Shown here: piece by piece, positions 32,725 to 44,240 of the stretch
Layout of the letters: each line of letters opens with the position of its first letter
Position numbering within the stretch: position 1 is the stretch's first letter
From: Paraconiothyrium sp. Pb-2020
Lineage: Eukaryota; Ascomycota; Dothideomycetes; Pleosporales; Didymosphaeriaceae
Direction: 5' to 3'
Length of the DNA: 64,000 bases
Assembly (NCBI GenBank): GCA_022419385.1
Contig: JAJUBI010000005.1
Location: 4,092,001-4,156,000 of the forward strand
The notes under the pieces: model-generated
Database searches by the model: none
What the model was told of the DNA's origin: nothing
What the model saw: only the letters and a program-made list of their open reading frames with translations
Made by a program: the position numbers and the translations under genes

Positions 32725-34697
32725 CTAAACACCACCATCTAAGAAACTGTCCCCGCGATATCTACACCAATGGGGAGCCAAAGAAATACCTGAAGTGGGT
32801 TCGTGGTTCAACAAACCATAATCGTCCTTCAACCGACGAAGCTTCAACTGTTTGACCAACGTCAACTTCTTCTCGGCCGCCGTGCCCTGCTCCATGAGTT
32901 CATCCAGAGCCTTCGGACGTCGCTTCCTGGTGCCCCTCATCAACCTTCTTCTCTTCTTTGGTGAAAAAATCGCGCCCTGGTCAAGGTGTAGTACTCGTAA
33001 CTGCGATATAGGAAAGCAGTATCCTAGCGTACTTTCGTCATGATGAAGTACTCAACGCTTTCACTCGCCCAGCTCACGCTACCTGTGCCCGAGTCGTACC
33101 GCTCCTCGTCAAACAGATTAGCGATACTGTTCTCGTTCCGCACCCCTTGCTTGTTGCCGCCTCCGCCGAAGCTTGCCAAGCTCACAACTTTGCTGCCGAG
33201 CCTTAGGTCCAAAAATTTATCAAGGAGTTGGTTGTTCAGCTTCGACGGGAAGACTTTGTTGTTGACCAGTACCACGTCCGCGCGGCGCAGCACATCGTCG
33301 ATATGTGATGATTCGAGAAAGTCGCCGTGGACAAGGGTAATGGGGCCAAGATTGATGTTCCAGAGTTTTGAGCGGAGGCGCAGTTCATTAGCTTGGTCAT
33401 TCGCATACTCAGCGGGCTTGTCCATAATCTCGATGCCGTGGGACTCGGCGCCCGTCTGCAATGCAGACTGAAGGACCACATTGCCGACACCAGAGCCCAG
33501 ATCGACGAAAACAGAGCGGGAGTTGAGCCCGGTCTGCTGGAAGATAGCATGCACGAAAGTGGGAAGAAGTTCGCCGTACGTAGTCTCCTTCCCTTTTACA
33601 CGCTTGAGAAGGTAGGCATACGGGGAGACGGTGCGCCAGTACACTTGGGCCAGGATGCATTTGACAAGTCCCAGAGGTATCGCATGCTTAGAGTCCAGAA
33701 CGTTGGCAATGGTGCCGTCGTCAACTTTCTTCTTGATTGTCGCATTGAACTTTTCCACGATTCGGCTGAACTCCTCAGGCTGTTTCTTGAAAGCGGCACG
33801 CTTGAGCAGGCGAACAGTCCCGTCGGCTTCGGAGGACAACTCGGTGGCGAGGTCGGCAGGTAGATAATGCTGTACTATCTCTTCGATCGCGTAGTAAATG
33901 TCGTCGAGCGGGTTGAAATTGCTGGAGTCCTTCGGCAGAGACAGCTGAAAGCGTTCGGGTGCCGAGGCACTGGGATATTGCAAATGTACCACGGGTGGCT
34001 CATCTGTACCTGGGAAGGCAGGCTTGTAGTCCGTTGCGAATCGTCTACAGATGCCCCGACCATGTATCATCGCGGCCTCGCTGCCCTTTTTTCCTCTCAC
34101 CGGCGCGGCGCCCTTCTCTCGCTTTATTTCCGGTGGTTGTTCCTGGTTTATGGGGGCCTCATTCTCCTGCTTTATAGATGTGCCGTTCTCCTGCTTGATT
34201 GAAGTTCCACTCTCTTGCTTTTGCTTTACTGGCGCACCGTTCTCCTGCTTGATCGATGTGTTGCCTTCTACTTGCGCGCCTTTAGGTTCTGGCGACGGTA
34301 ATCGTATGCGCCGATTGTGGTCAGGCTCCAGGGACCGGTTGACGCCCATGGGCTCGATACTACTGCTCATCTTCTGTCGCTTCCGCCCGTCCGTCGAGGA
34401 GTCATCGTCGCTGCTGTCGTCGTCGCTACTCAGCGGCGTATATGTCTCCACCTTGCGCTTACGCACAGTCTTGACCGTTACCGACTTGCGCCCGTTGCTC
34501 GTGCTCGCGTGTGCCGTCGTCGCCTTGGTCCGTGGCGGGGACGATAGTTTATACCGGTTCACGGGGGCCGCCGCCGTCGCACCAGTCCTCCTAATCGCGT
34601 GGCCGTTCGATTGCGCGGGTTTAGTGGGGTCGGGCACCTTTCTGACAGGCACGGCTACGGTGCGCGTCTTGACCTTGGGAGCCTTCACGCCAAACAT
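32725..34697 (-). CDS. DOT1: DOT1 histone H3 lysine-79 methyltransferase
   Basis: Two minus-strand exons, 34697-33033 (555 codons) and 32976-32725, with a 56-base GTACGC...CAG intron in phase 0, giving about 638 residues. Residues 1-145 are basic and Ser-rich and would aid nucleosome binding. Residues 147-192 carry repeated IKQEN-type units. The DOT1 catalytic domain spans about 250-555: YWRTVSPYAYLLKRVKGKETTYGELLPTF, motif I VFVDLGSGVGNVVLQ at 397-411, ESHGIEIMDKPAEYA, and VLVNNKVFPSKLN. These are diagnostic of the non-SET H3K79 methyltransferase, which marks transcribed chromatin and acts in telomeric silencing and the DNA-damage checkpoint. The second exon adds a basic stretch (SPKKRRRLMRGTRKRRPKALDELMEQ) and KKLTLVKQLKLRRLKDDYGLLNHEP. 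The last 20 residues may be removed by a further intron beginning at a GTATTT donor. Confidence 0.95.
34122..34259 (-). repeat. Tandem IKQEN repeat coding region in DOT1
   Basis: Codons 147-192 of DOT1 contain imperfect units of the form (T/S)SIKQENG or APVKQKQESG, with IKQE at 149-152, 167-170 and 175-178 and IKRE at 191-194. Each matches the SUMO-acceptor consensus (hydrophobic-Lys-x-Glu). The DNA repeats imperfectly with a period of about 24-30 bases. Confidence 0.7.
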
Positions 34698-35265
34698 GGC
34701 CGCGAAGGAATATGGAAAGAATGCGTGGAAGTGGGTCGTGTGAGCATACGGGGCGCGGATCGAGGATGCGTGATGCGGATGCGCGCTGCTGCAGGGACCC
34801 GTAGGAAAAGAGCGGCTTGGGTAAGAAATACAAGAGCGAGGGAGGGGTGGTGGAGGGAAGTAGGCAGTCGCGGCCGGCCTCCGATCAGCCACGAAGAGAG
34901 TCCACGTAAAATGTGACCTTGGATCTCGGTTTCCTACAGGCTGCGCGTTCGGACGCCACTGCACATGCAGGGATCGTTAGGGTGCAGCCTAGTAAAGCTT
35001 GGCGTGTGGCTGACATTCACTTCGTGCAATCTCGCTACCAACCTTCGAGAAGGGGATTCCACGCACGTACGCAAACAATCATTCATCACGTGTCATCGTT
35101 GTGAAGGCCAGAACGAGAAAAGGTCAAGAGATGACAAGACACACGAACATCCTCATGGCCTGCGTCTGCTGATCGTCCCGCTACGGGGGTTTACGTACAT
35201 ACAGATACAGACTAACAACTAGCTCCATTCCAGCGATCTGGTCAACATTATCTATGCTTTCACTT
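34698..35265. other. DOT1 upstream region
   Basis: A CACGTG E-box lies at 35086-35091, 390 bases upstream of the DOT1 start. The DOT1 frame stays open upstream of its ATG for 89 codons (to 34964), but the composition is that of a leader, and the first conserved residues begin at MFGVKAPK. The right end is the 3' flank of the epimerase gene. Confidence 0.5.
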
Positions 35266-36387
35266 CTACTCCTCTTTTGTTCTATTGTTGTCTTCCCACC
35301 GCACTACATCTAGCACGATTTCTTTAATACTGTCATACGCACTCTTCCACTCCGTTCCGAAGATCGTGTCACTCTTGCTTGTATCGATCTTCGCCAATTT
35401 AGCACGCCTGCTTTTGTATCCCTCTTCATCGACCTGCACATCAGGCAGCCTATCAGCTACCTCCGGATACTCCTTCTTCATCCTCGCGACAACGCTTCGC
35501 AAGTCCACGACCTCGCGAGAAGCGAGAAGGTATCTCTGATTTCCAGGCACCTTCTCCTGCTCCAGCGCTAACACGTGCGCCCGTGCTACATCATCTGTAT
35601 CCCTGCACCACATCAGCACTCATTCCTCATATCCCACTTACTGTACTCACAAAAATATAGGGAACATAGCATCCACATCCTCCGCCGTCCTACTCACAAG
35701 CAAAGCGTGGTATATACGCCCAATCCCACCTGGTCCCGCCGTAGGTTTATATTCAACCTGCGGACTCCTTCCCGTAATCGAAGGCGGCAGCAACATTACA
35801 ATGTCGAATCCCGTCCCTTCTTTGCCACCACTTTCCTCGTACCATGCCCACGTTTTCCTCTCGGCATTCGTCTTCGAGTACATGTATGCATTTCGCCAAG
35901 GTCCATCCTTCGCTTCTTCGAAGGTGGTGCTGTTGTACGACGTATCTGTGATGGTTGCTGATGGGTCAAAGAGGTTGTAGGGGCCCAAAGTCTGCAGAAG
36001 TGTGCCGCAGATGATGACGCGTTTAACGGTGGGAGACTTCTGGGATGCGGTGAGGATGGAGTGGTCGATCTTCCACGTTGGTTCGATCATGTCTTTGACC
36101 CAATCGCTCTCGCTTCCAACAGGAGTGGCGCAGTGAATGACGGCGGTTGCGGAAGCTGCTGCGGCGTCGAAGGCCCCTGGGGCGGTCATGTCTGGAACAG
36201 ACGTGAACGTGAGGCGGCCTGTGGATATCTCTGACGTAAACCTTTCTCGGAAGAGCGGAATTTGCTTTGAAGCATTCCGCAGGACGATATTCACATTGTG
36301 TGATGTGGTCTGAAAAAGGTGTTCGAGGATCACACCACCGACATTGCCAGTTGCACCTGTGAGTAGGACGGTTTCTTTTTGAGCCAT
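35266..36387 (-). CDS. NAD(P)-dependent epimerase/dehydratase-type reductase
   Basis: Two minus-strand exons, 36387-35651 and 35602-35266, joined by a 48-base GTGAGT...CAG intron in phase 2, giving 357 residues. The Rossmann cofactor site is GATGNVGG at residues 11-18 within VLLTGATGNVGGVILEHLF. The catalytic Tyr-x3-Lys is YMYSK at 168-172 (NAYMYSKTNAERKTWAW). These mark an extended short-chain dehydrogenase of the NAD-dependent epimerase/dehydratase or dihydroflavonol-4-reductase-like group. VIHCATPVG supplies the conserved NAD-ribose contact, and DVARAHVLALE after the splice is the usual C-terminal motif. The substrate is not predictable; fungal relatives reduce ketones or aldehydes of small metabolites. 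No signal peptide is present, so it should be cytosolic. Confidence 0.87.
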
Positions 36388-37369
36388 GATGCTATAGCGT
36401 AGCTAGACTCACTCCTTAGTAAGATTGTGAATAGCCTTCAAAACCTGTCGAAAATTTCTCACCCCTTCCACACCCTTTTATACTTGGGTTGTCTCGCACG
36501 CCCACTCTGCTCGCTCTTTCGCTCTTTCGCTAATCTAAGGTCCCACACACAAGGACTATGAATCTCGGGTGAATATACTCGATTAGTCACTATAACTACC
36601 TTGATCGACCCCAGTATAGACGGAAATTGTCGCGCTGTTTCGCTAGCCCGGTGTTTACTAACGCTTACCCTACATAGGCACCGAGGGTTCACTAATCGGA
36701 AGCTTCAAAGCCCTGACCACCAGCAAAGATGGGAACCATTGGATAGGGTACTGGAAATGCTAGATACTATTGTGCGACCCTTGAAAGGTGCATGGTCCTG
36801 GGACATAGAGCGCGCGCGTGGGGTGTGGGGCACCTCCTGGCGGGATAGTGGTGGGGTACGTCGTACAAAGTGTTGAGATGTTGCAGGAAAACCGGACCAA
36901 GAGCAATTGTTCAATTGTACCGTCAATGTTTGATTTAATACATGAATCCATAGCAAGGAAAAACTGAATGATTCAAGGCCAGAGGGCTCCCAAGATGCCA
37001 TGAAGCTCAAGGCCATCATCAAAGTCCGCACCCTTTTGTGAAAATCTAATACCAGCCAGTCCGCGCCCCCATTTTCAGTTAACGATAGGAGAAAAAGTAG
37101 AGAACTGAGAGACCGATGCATCCAGAGGCAATAACCCCAGTATTAAGGTCTTCCTCCCACAGAGAAGAAAATAAAAAACAAAATCAGCGAGCGCAGCCTG
37201 ATGAAAAGGTCGCGAGCGCAATGGTGCAATCATTCAAGGCGCCGATCAATTGGTAGGGCGTATATCAGGTACAATCAAGTACCTTTCCAAGGGCACTAAG
37301 TGTCCAGAGTCGTGTTCTAGCACTGTTAGTTAAGAGCAACGATAGGAGTCGCTGCAGGCTACACCATCA
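36388..37369. other. Intergenic region without a supported gene
   Basis: Promoter of the epimerase gene and 3' flank of the RING gene. Short ORFs overlap without family resemblance. Confidence 0.5.
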
Positions 37370-38707
37370 TCAGTGCGCAGAGTCCTGTACAGTCTGCTGG
37401 ACTTGAAGAGATGCTGCATCTCCAAGCTCTTCAGCACAGCCCGGGTCTTCGTTCTCCTTGTCAATATCCATGTCGAACTCCTCGTCCTCTTGGTCCGATT
37501 CGTCAGCGTCCATGTCGGTATCATCATCCTGGACAGACTCATCCGCGTCAGATCCGTCCGGGAGCACACTTCGATGGATCCTCGGTCGTGGGTCACAAAG
37601 CCGCTGACGGTCATGTGGACACATGTTGGCATTGTTCATAGCCGAGTCGTTTACCCAGAAGTTCAAGCATTGACCGTGGAACAAATGACCTGTCGGGCAA
37701 CGTGCAACGACAAGCTCACGATCATTGTCAGCGAACTCGTGCATGCAGATGATGCACGTGCCTTGAGCGGGGTATGGGCCTTGATATGGAAGGCTAAACA
37801 CACTCATTGGTACTGGGTCACCAGTAGCTTTGTACTCTATGGGTGTGGAGTCTGGTTCGAGTTGGACGGGATTGTGAACATCTGCTGGACCGTAGACCCA
37901 GTATGGATATGTCCATTCGCCATCACGAGCTGCGCACAACGTGTTTCAGTAACGGTCCGAACCGCATTGGGTGAATATGGTGCTCAACTTACCAGCACGC
38001 CAACCCCATCGCACAAGGTAGAATTCTTCGTAGTCCATCTCCCCACTGTCTTCGTTAAACCCAATCAACTCCTTGATCGCGTTGTCTAACATAGTACCGA
38101 AGAGTTCACTCTTGGCCTGGATCTTGACCTCGACCTGTGCATCCGTGAGAGGGACTGCTGAGCGGGACACATGCTTTACCTCGACCGCTGCGTGTATCAA
38201 GTCAAAGAAGTTGAGCAGCTCCTCTGACTTGATGCATCTAAGAATACTTTTCGGCGGTGGGAACTCCAACTCATCACTTGGACGACAGTACCGCTCCATG
38301 AGAGCTAAGTTGAGTAGGTGTGACTGACTCCGTGGAAATTCCTCATGGTTGTCTGTCAAGTGAAGAGTCCTACACAACGCGGATCAGCAGCTGCACAGGA
38401 TTGGGCTTCCATACCACAATATGGACACGTTAACTTACAGACAAAGGATCACATCGTGAACACAGCCCGCAAGCCATCCCATATGGAAATTGTTTGGTAA
38501 ACTTTCGAGCGCATTGAATAGGCTCGGAAAGATCTTGTCGAAGCACTCGAGATCGCTCTCGAATCCAGAGAGGGTACTAGGAAAGATAGGATCACAAGAC
38601 TCGCTGTCGGACTCGCTGACATCGCTGTCGGAGTCTAAGAGTTTGTCCGGACAGGTCTCTTCCAAGCATTCAAACTTGCTTTTCAGGCAAGAGGAACAGG
38701 TGGCCAT
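37370..38707 (-). CDS. RING-type zinc-finger protein
   Basis: Three minus-strand exons, 38707-38439, 38369-37993 and 37929-37370, with GTAAGT...TAG and GTAAGT...CAG introns, giving 401 residues. The N-terminus has a CSSCLKSKFECLEETC cysteine cluster and a Ser/Asp-rich stretch. The middle exon (DNHEEFPRSQSHLLNLALMERYCRPSDELEFPPPK, AIKELIGFNEDSGEMDYEEFYLVRWGWRA) looks folded but is not recognised. The RING follows in exon 3: CIICMHEF, then ARCPTGHLFHGQCLNFW and a final CPHDR. The eighth zinc position is Asp rather than Cys, as in Rbx1. It is likely an E3 ubiquitin ligase or adaptor. A long acidic tail of Asp/Glu/Ser repeats closes the protein. The substrate is unknown. Confidence 0.82.
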
Positions 38708-39123
38708 GTTGGATAGCTGAGATCGTGTAGCGTAGAGTTGCGCAAGCAGAGGTTGTTGTCCAGGTCGTGGTTTTACAGGAGCTCGCGAATTTCATATGAG
38801 ACATGTCTCTTCGCGCCTGGACCGCCAGTGAAGCGGTATCATAGAGCAAGGTAAAAGAAGAAGGAGAGCAGATGGACTGGAAGCGGGTGAAGAGAAATGC
38901 TGGTATAACAACAATACTCTGATCTCTATCTTCCTGCCCACTGCCACAATAGCTGCATTCACCGGCGGACCCACAAGTAAGGTGAAAGACATAGGCAACC
39001 ACATTCTTCCAGGACATAGGTGACGGAGTCACAACAAAGTCTGTTCGTCTGCAGTATGAGCATGTGGGAAGCAGCTCAAATGTCTTATTCCTTCACGGTC
39101 GTGTTGCGCTTTGGGTTTCTTCC
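38708..39123. other. Short intergenic region
   Basis: Promoter of the RING gene and 3' flank of the next minus-strand gene. No gene supported. Confidence 0.5.
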
Positions 39124-40228
39124 TCAGTCCGATCTCGCGCTAGTCAATATGTTGCGTGAAGCGAGCGGGCAGAACGAACCATCTGCAGAATCTGATTTCC
39201 TCGCGAGTCGGAGGAAAGGCGAACTTTCATGGCTATAGATAGCGAATGGAGAGCTTCTGACGTCGAAGGAAGATACGATGCGGCGACTAGGCGTTGACGG
39301 CAGCCCAAAGACTGGGCGCGTGTTCCTCGGTGTTTCGCTCGAATTCTCAGAGTCTGTCTTGACAAAGCGGGAGGTGGAAAAGCTTTGTGGAGGTGCCGAC
39401 TCATCCCCTGGAAACTTTTGTGCTTGGCTTGCTTCACGATGTCGAGCGTTGATGGCAGGCTCGACAGGCTCCTGTCGCGGTGATGCGGCACTAGCTTGTA
39501 CAACTAGCGACAATTGTTTTGTCAACACTGTGAGCTGTTCCTCAAATGGTTTGAAATAATGGCGTAGGTCCGCAAGGCAATATGTGGAGGAAAGTTTTGC
39601 AAGGAGAATTTCCTCCGCTTGTTCGTCACCCCACCCACCTCGAAGTGAAGGATCTGTAAGGCGAGGGGTTGTAAGTCTCCTACGAATAGCTTGAACACAA
39701 TATGGCGCAACTTGACTCACGTAAATTTAGCCTTCTAGAGTTTTCTGCCGCTGCAGGAGGGGGAAGGGGCCCGTGTGGCAGGGCAGGATAGTTGACTGTA
39801 TTCGACGCCAATGCAGTCTGGCCCTCATCCAGCTCCACAAAATCAGGTTCTCCAGGCAATTCAGCTGGGAAGATGGATTGATTCCGATGCGGCTGGTAAC
39901 CACCAGCATGGGAATCGTGACTCGACCCTCCGTACTGAGTAGTATGACCGTGCTCCTCCACTGCCAAATGATATTGACTGACCTGAGAAATCGCTTCGGG
40001 TATCAAGTTTGTGGAGGCTTGCGTTCGAAGTCTGTCTTTCGAACCGCTAGCATCTTGCGCGAGCCCTTGCATTGACGGTGTAGGTAGAGACACTGCCGAA
40101 TCGTTACGTTGTTGAAGTAAGATCTCGACACGTTCCACCCGCTTCTCGACACTTTTCAAGCGCGATGTTAATGCCTCGAGACCGTCCTTGATATCATCGA
40201 TCCCAGTGAGAATGTTGTGTATGGTCAT
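39124..40228 (-). CDS. Hypothetical protein with N-terminal coiled coil
   Basis: Two minus-strand exons, 40228-39721 and 39653-39124, joined by a 67-base GTGAGT...CAG intron in phase 1, giving 345 residues. The N-terminus (DDIKDGLEALTSRLKSVEKRVERVEILLQQR) is a confident coiled coil. A polar linker follows, and after the splice a conserved-looking SLRGGWGDEQAEEILLAKLSSTYCLADLRHYFKPFEEQLTVLTKQLSL segment, probably helical. The C-terminal 110 residues are Ser/Pro-rich and disordered. No enzyme or DNA-binding motif is seen. The acceptor site is the least certain element, because TAG and AAG alternatives exist nearby but break the frame or shorten the intron implausibly. Confidence 0.6.
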
Positions 40229-40431
40229 ACTGTCTGCGTGAGGATAGCGGAAGCAAGTCTAAGCTTGACGGACGTGTTGCTGAAAGCATTGATCAAAGCA
40301 GGCACCAATGCAAATCTTGTGCCAAAACAGGAAATGAGAGGAATTGGAACGTCATATCGTAAGGGAGGTAGGTGCTGGTCTAGAAAACGTAGGTAGATCG
40401 ATGATGCCTTCCTTACAAGGCGCGCGCAGAT

Positions 40432-41419
40432 CTACGCTTGCCGCGTCAAGAACCCCTTCATAATATTGAAAGCCTCGGCAAGTTCAGTCCCATCCCACTC
40501 ATCTTCTTCATCCATATAGTATAATCGTGAGCCTTCAAAATCTTCTTTCGAGAGGCCTGTCGCTGGCATGATCTCCAGATGCAACACCTGGCGAATCCGT
40601 TCATCTTTCAAGGGACAGTTGATCGCTAGCCATCTTGCTGCAAACGCAATTCGATGCTCCTTTGTTTTTTGCTGTGCAGCCAAGAAAGCTGGTCGCCATG
40701 TTACACCTACTTGATCGGACTTGATCGGAAACGTCAGGGCCTCTAGGTTCGGATAGCGACCTAAAAGCTGTGTGCTCTTGTCGATAATGTTTGGCCAGAA
40801 TACCCTCCTCCTATACTTGTGTGAGGACGTGGTACATATATGTTCGATATTAGCCTTCGACTTACCACCAATACGCCATGACCTCCAAGTCACTGTTGTA
40901 GATTCCACTGCCTGCCTCCATTGTGAACGTAACGTGCCGCACCAGGTGACGTGACATCGGAGCGAAATCAAGGTTACTCATATATAAGCGAAATACGTTT
41001 CTGCCATAGAGTACTTCAGCGCCCTCTGCGAAAACCTGTCGACATGTTGCCAATAGGCTCGCCGATATCATGCCGTCCACTCGTTGCGGTTCGGATGGCC
41101 CTTCATTCTTGTACTTGACAACCTTTCCTTTAATCACTTGGCGCCATGCGTACGCGTCTGAGCAATATATAAAGATTGCACCAGATAGGACGAAGGCGTA
41201 TTCATATATAATGTTCCTTAACTCCTTTGGGAGGTCAAGAAAGCCTAGCTCGGTGGGTTCATTTTTGTGGGATTGCGCCCACACAAAGCTATGTGGCTCG
41301 TACGAAGGGGCATTGCGTGCAGGATCATCGATTGTGGAGGTACGCGCTTCTAGGTTCATGTCTCGAGGGTTCTGAAACAGCCTCTGGCGAAAGGCGGCGG
41401 TTGCTCTCGCTTTGTCCAT
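40432..41419 (-). CDS. Hypothetical fungal protein with F-box-like LPKELRNIIY motif
   Basis: Two minus-strand exons, 41419-40866 and 40810-40432, with a 55-base GTAAGT...TAG intron in phase 2, giving 310 residues. The motif LGFLDLPKELRNIIYEYAFV near residues 58-77, with the later SLLATCRQVFAEGAEVLYGRNVF helix, puts it in the same broad Dothideomycete family as the ORF at 11402. This is usually described as F-box-like or of unknown function. A helical C-terminus (LEALTFPIKSD, HLEIMPATGLSKEDFEGSRLYYMDEEDEWDG) follows the splice. No signal peptide or membrane segment. Splicing restores the conserved order, so the gene model is reasonable; the function is unknown. Confidence 0.78.
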
Positions 41420-41812
41420 GCCAGCAATGTAGGTAAGGACAAACTGCTGAGATCGTATTTTTCGCTCTCTCAGCCCCGCAAGGATTCGTTATTAACCAGT
41501 CGTAACGTGCGCCCTACACGTGACGGTAAGATGTCCACGGGTACGGATAGCGAAAAGCGGCTTCCATTTTCGCTCTAGCTTGGACCGCGAAATAATCCTC
41601 CGCGCAAGCTTGTGCAACCTCTAAAATACACAGCGCTGCCTGCCAAGTTGGAAAAAGACGAACTTTGACTTGTTTACTGATCTTGACGGGCCTTGTCGAC
41701 TCGAGCCGAAGTAGGTAGGAGTCCGGTCTCGGAATATACCCGCAGGCGAAAGTGGGGAACACCTGCCTTATTGAACTATCCAACAACCGCAAGATACAAC
41801 ACAAGGGATCTC
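41420..41812. other. Divergent promoter region
   Basis: It separates the minus-strand LPKELRNIIY gene from the plus-strand Zn2Cys6 gene. A 96-codon minus-strand ORF (41804-41514) starts at a non-ATG codon and resembles nothing known, so it is not called. Confidence 0.5.
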
Positions 41813-44102
41813 ATGTGAGTACATACAACCAAAGTACCTAAATTTCTTGTTAACATCCGTTGGAAGGAATTCTAATCGGCGCAACGGGAAACCGGCCTCT
41901 TGTGAGCCGTGTAAGTGATCAAGGTCTTGCAATATGCTCATGAGCGAGTGCAGTCATCGAATGCTGATATGTATGGAATTGTACAGGCAGATTGAACAAA
42001 ACTAGATGCGATCATGGAACGCCCATATGCAGCCGGTGTATCCAACGTGGTAGGTGCTAGACTTTTGCATTTCCCGGACCGGCGCTCATCCTATGCTAGG
42101 AATTCCGGATCGATGTTTCTACCATCCAGCTCCGCTCACAAAGCGCAACACCGAAGGTGATGCCGGTAGCCGCGCAAAAGATACTCCAGATATCCTCCGG
42201 CCCGCCAAGCGAAAACGAACTTCTAAATCACTCACTGGTCCTGATGCTCCCTCTTACTATGTCAACGACAAATTTGCTGATGCCGTCCCCATGACTACAA
42301 ACCAGCCAGGCTACCTCGGGCCGACGAGTTACACTGCTATCCTTCCCAAAGATGAAGCTAGCACTATCGTGCTTGATAGAGAAGCATCAATGGCATCCGA
42401 TGGCTCTGATTATGAGATGGCTCACCAGCATCCTTTAACCAAATCTATGCGGACCCAGATGACCACAGAAGTGTTGAAATGCTTGCGACATTATCCTATC
42501 ATACAGGACGTCATTAACATCCTTCAGCAATATGCGCAAACATGTATAGTGCCGTTACCCTTGGAGATCGATCTCATCAATGGCCTTGGACCTATAGTCG
42601 ACCGATTCAACCTTCTGCACTCTGTACCCGACCCTAGACTAGTCGCCAGAGTCTTGGACAACAGTAGCCGGCCGCTCGAGATACCCGATGATATGAAAGC
42701 AAGCGACTTCCACCAGATTTGCTCAGGAGATAACATAAGATTAGAAGTACTTGGTTTTGTCCTTGCCACTGCAGGAAGGGCATTATCTTTCGGACTCTGC
42801 TCGTACCACTTCGCAGACCCTGCAAACCCAAATTCCAAATCTCGACTGATTGACGAACTCCTCCGCGCCAGCACAACATGCACCATTCTCTGCACTGTGA
42901 TAAGCCCCGTCAATCACATAACCATATGGATGCTCTACGAAAACTATTCCTTCACCATCATGGTAACTGGCTTCTCTGGCGCTCCATCATGGCGGCGCTT
43001 TGGAGAGCTCGCGTCTCAACTTTACGCTATTGGCCTCCACAGGGAACCACCAGCATCCAACATACCCACTTGGATGCTAGAGACACGTCGAAGAGCCTTC
43101 AGCACATGCTTCTTGCAAGACAAAACACTCTCTACATTCCTCGGTCGACCTCTCCGTCTGAGTAAACGACACACCGACATGAAAATGCCCCTGGATCTTG
43201 ACGACAACGACATTATGGCCAGCGAAGAAACACTGTCCCGCACGATCGCTGCGCTCGACGAAAACGGCTGGAATACCGAGGAGCGCTACCTGCGCACAAG
43301 CTGGGTCCGCCTGCGCTACATCTCTGCCACATATCGCGAGGAAATCCTTGACGTCGCCCTGTCAAAATTAGACGAGAACGTCGAACGCCAGCTGTTGGAT
43401 ATATCTCGCCGCATCCAAGAATCCTGGGACAACTTCCCGCAACACTTGCGCTACTGGCCCAACTGCTGGAACGAAGTAGCCTCGCCGTACGCGTGTCTCA
43501 TGCTGGTCATTGCACACCAGACGCACTGGTACAACGAGTTCATCGTACGGAAACTGTTGGACCAGGGCCAGACGCCGATCACATCTAATCTTGAACTACT
43601 CCGTGTGTCGACCTCGCTGCTGAGCACAACGCTCACGCTCGGCACCATACGAGACAGGTTATACGACATCCACAAGGAATTCCTCATAGAGGTCATCCTA
43701 TGCGGTATCCCCTCCGCCAGCGTCCTCGCGAGCGCCCTCCAAGAACAACACCGCACGAACGCGCCTTTCCCACCGTCTATCTCCCGCGCGGAAACAATAC
43801 GCATGCTTTCGGTCCTGATCTCCCACCTCGAAGCTGCAGAGCACCTCGATTCCTCCTCCGCTCGACCAGGAGAAGCTAATTACAATCTTTGCAAGAAGGC
43901 GTGTAAGGCTTTTACGAAGATTGTGGACCATGTGTTGGAACCGAGGGCGGAGGAAGTTACGCCGAATACGGCAGATACGGAATTGGATCTTAATCTTGAA
44001 TTTTTGACGGCACCGGGTTTGGATGTGTTTGAAGGAATGGAGTTTGCGGCGGGGGATGATGGGAGTATTGATTGGGGAGCAATGACGCAGTGGACGCTTT
44101 GA
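41813..44102 (+). CDS. Zn2Cys6 fungal-specific transcription factor
   Basis: Four exons: 41813-41814 (the bases AT), 41867-41910, 41987-42049 and 42100-44102, giving 703 residues. The start codon is AT joined to G across a 52-base GTGAGT...TTAAC...AAG intron; the second and third introns are GTAAGT...CAG and GTAGGT...TAG. The spliced N-terminus is RRNGKPASCEPCRLNKTRCD followed by HGTPICSRCIQRGIPDRC: six cysteines at 13, 16, 23, 30, 33 and 42 (CX2CX6CX6CX2CX8C). A basic KRKRTSK linker follows, then the fungal-specific regulatory domain (MHR) with GRALSFGLCSYHFADP, ASQLYAIGLHREPP and RRRAFSTCFLQDKTLSTFLGRP. The acidic C-terminus may activate transcription. It is nuclear and its targets are unknown. 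The zinc cluster is only seen after splicing. Confidence 0.9.
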
Positions 44103-44240
44103 GTCGGCTCGGTCGCTTCGAGTTTCGCAACTAGGTGGTCGGATTTTTCGTGTTGCGAAGAGCCATTATAAAGGCATTCAAGGACTGGAAGGTTGGCATG
44201 ACATCCGGTTGGATTCGGTTCTGCAACATCCACACGCGGT

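Noticed and set aside
34051..34743. 230-codon plus-strand ORF opposite DOT1
   Set aside because: It is a shadow of the Ser/Asp- and Lys/Glu-rich N-terminal part of DOT1 and has no family resemblance.
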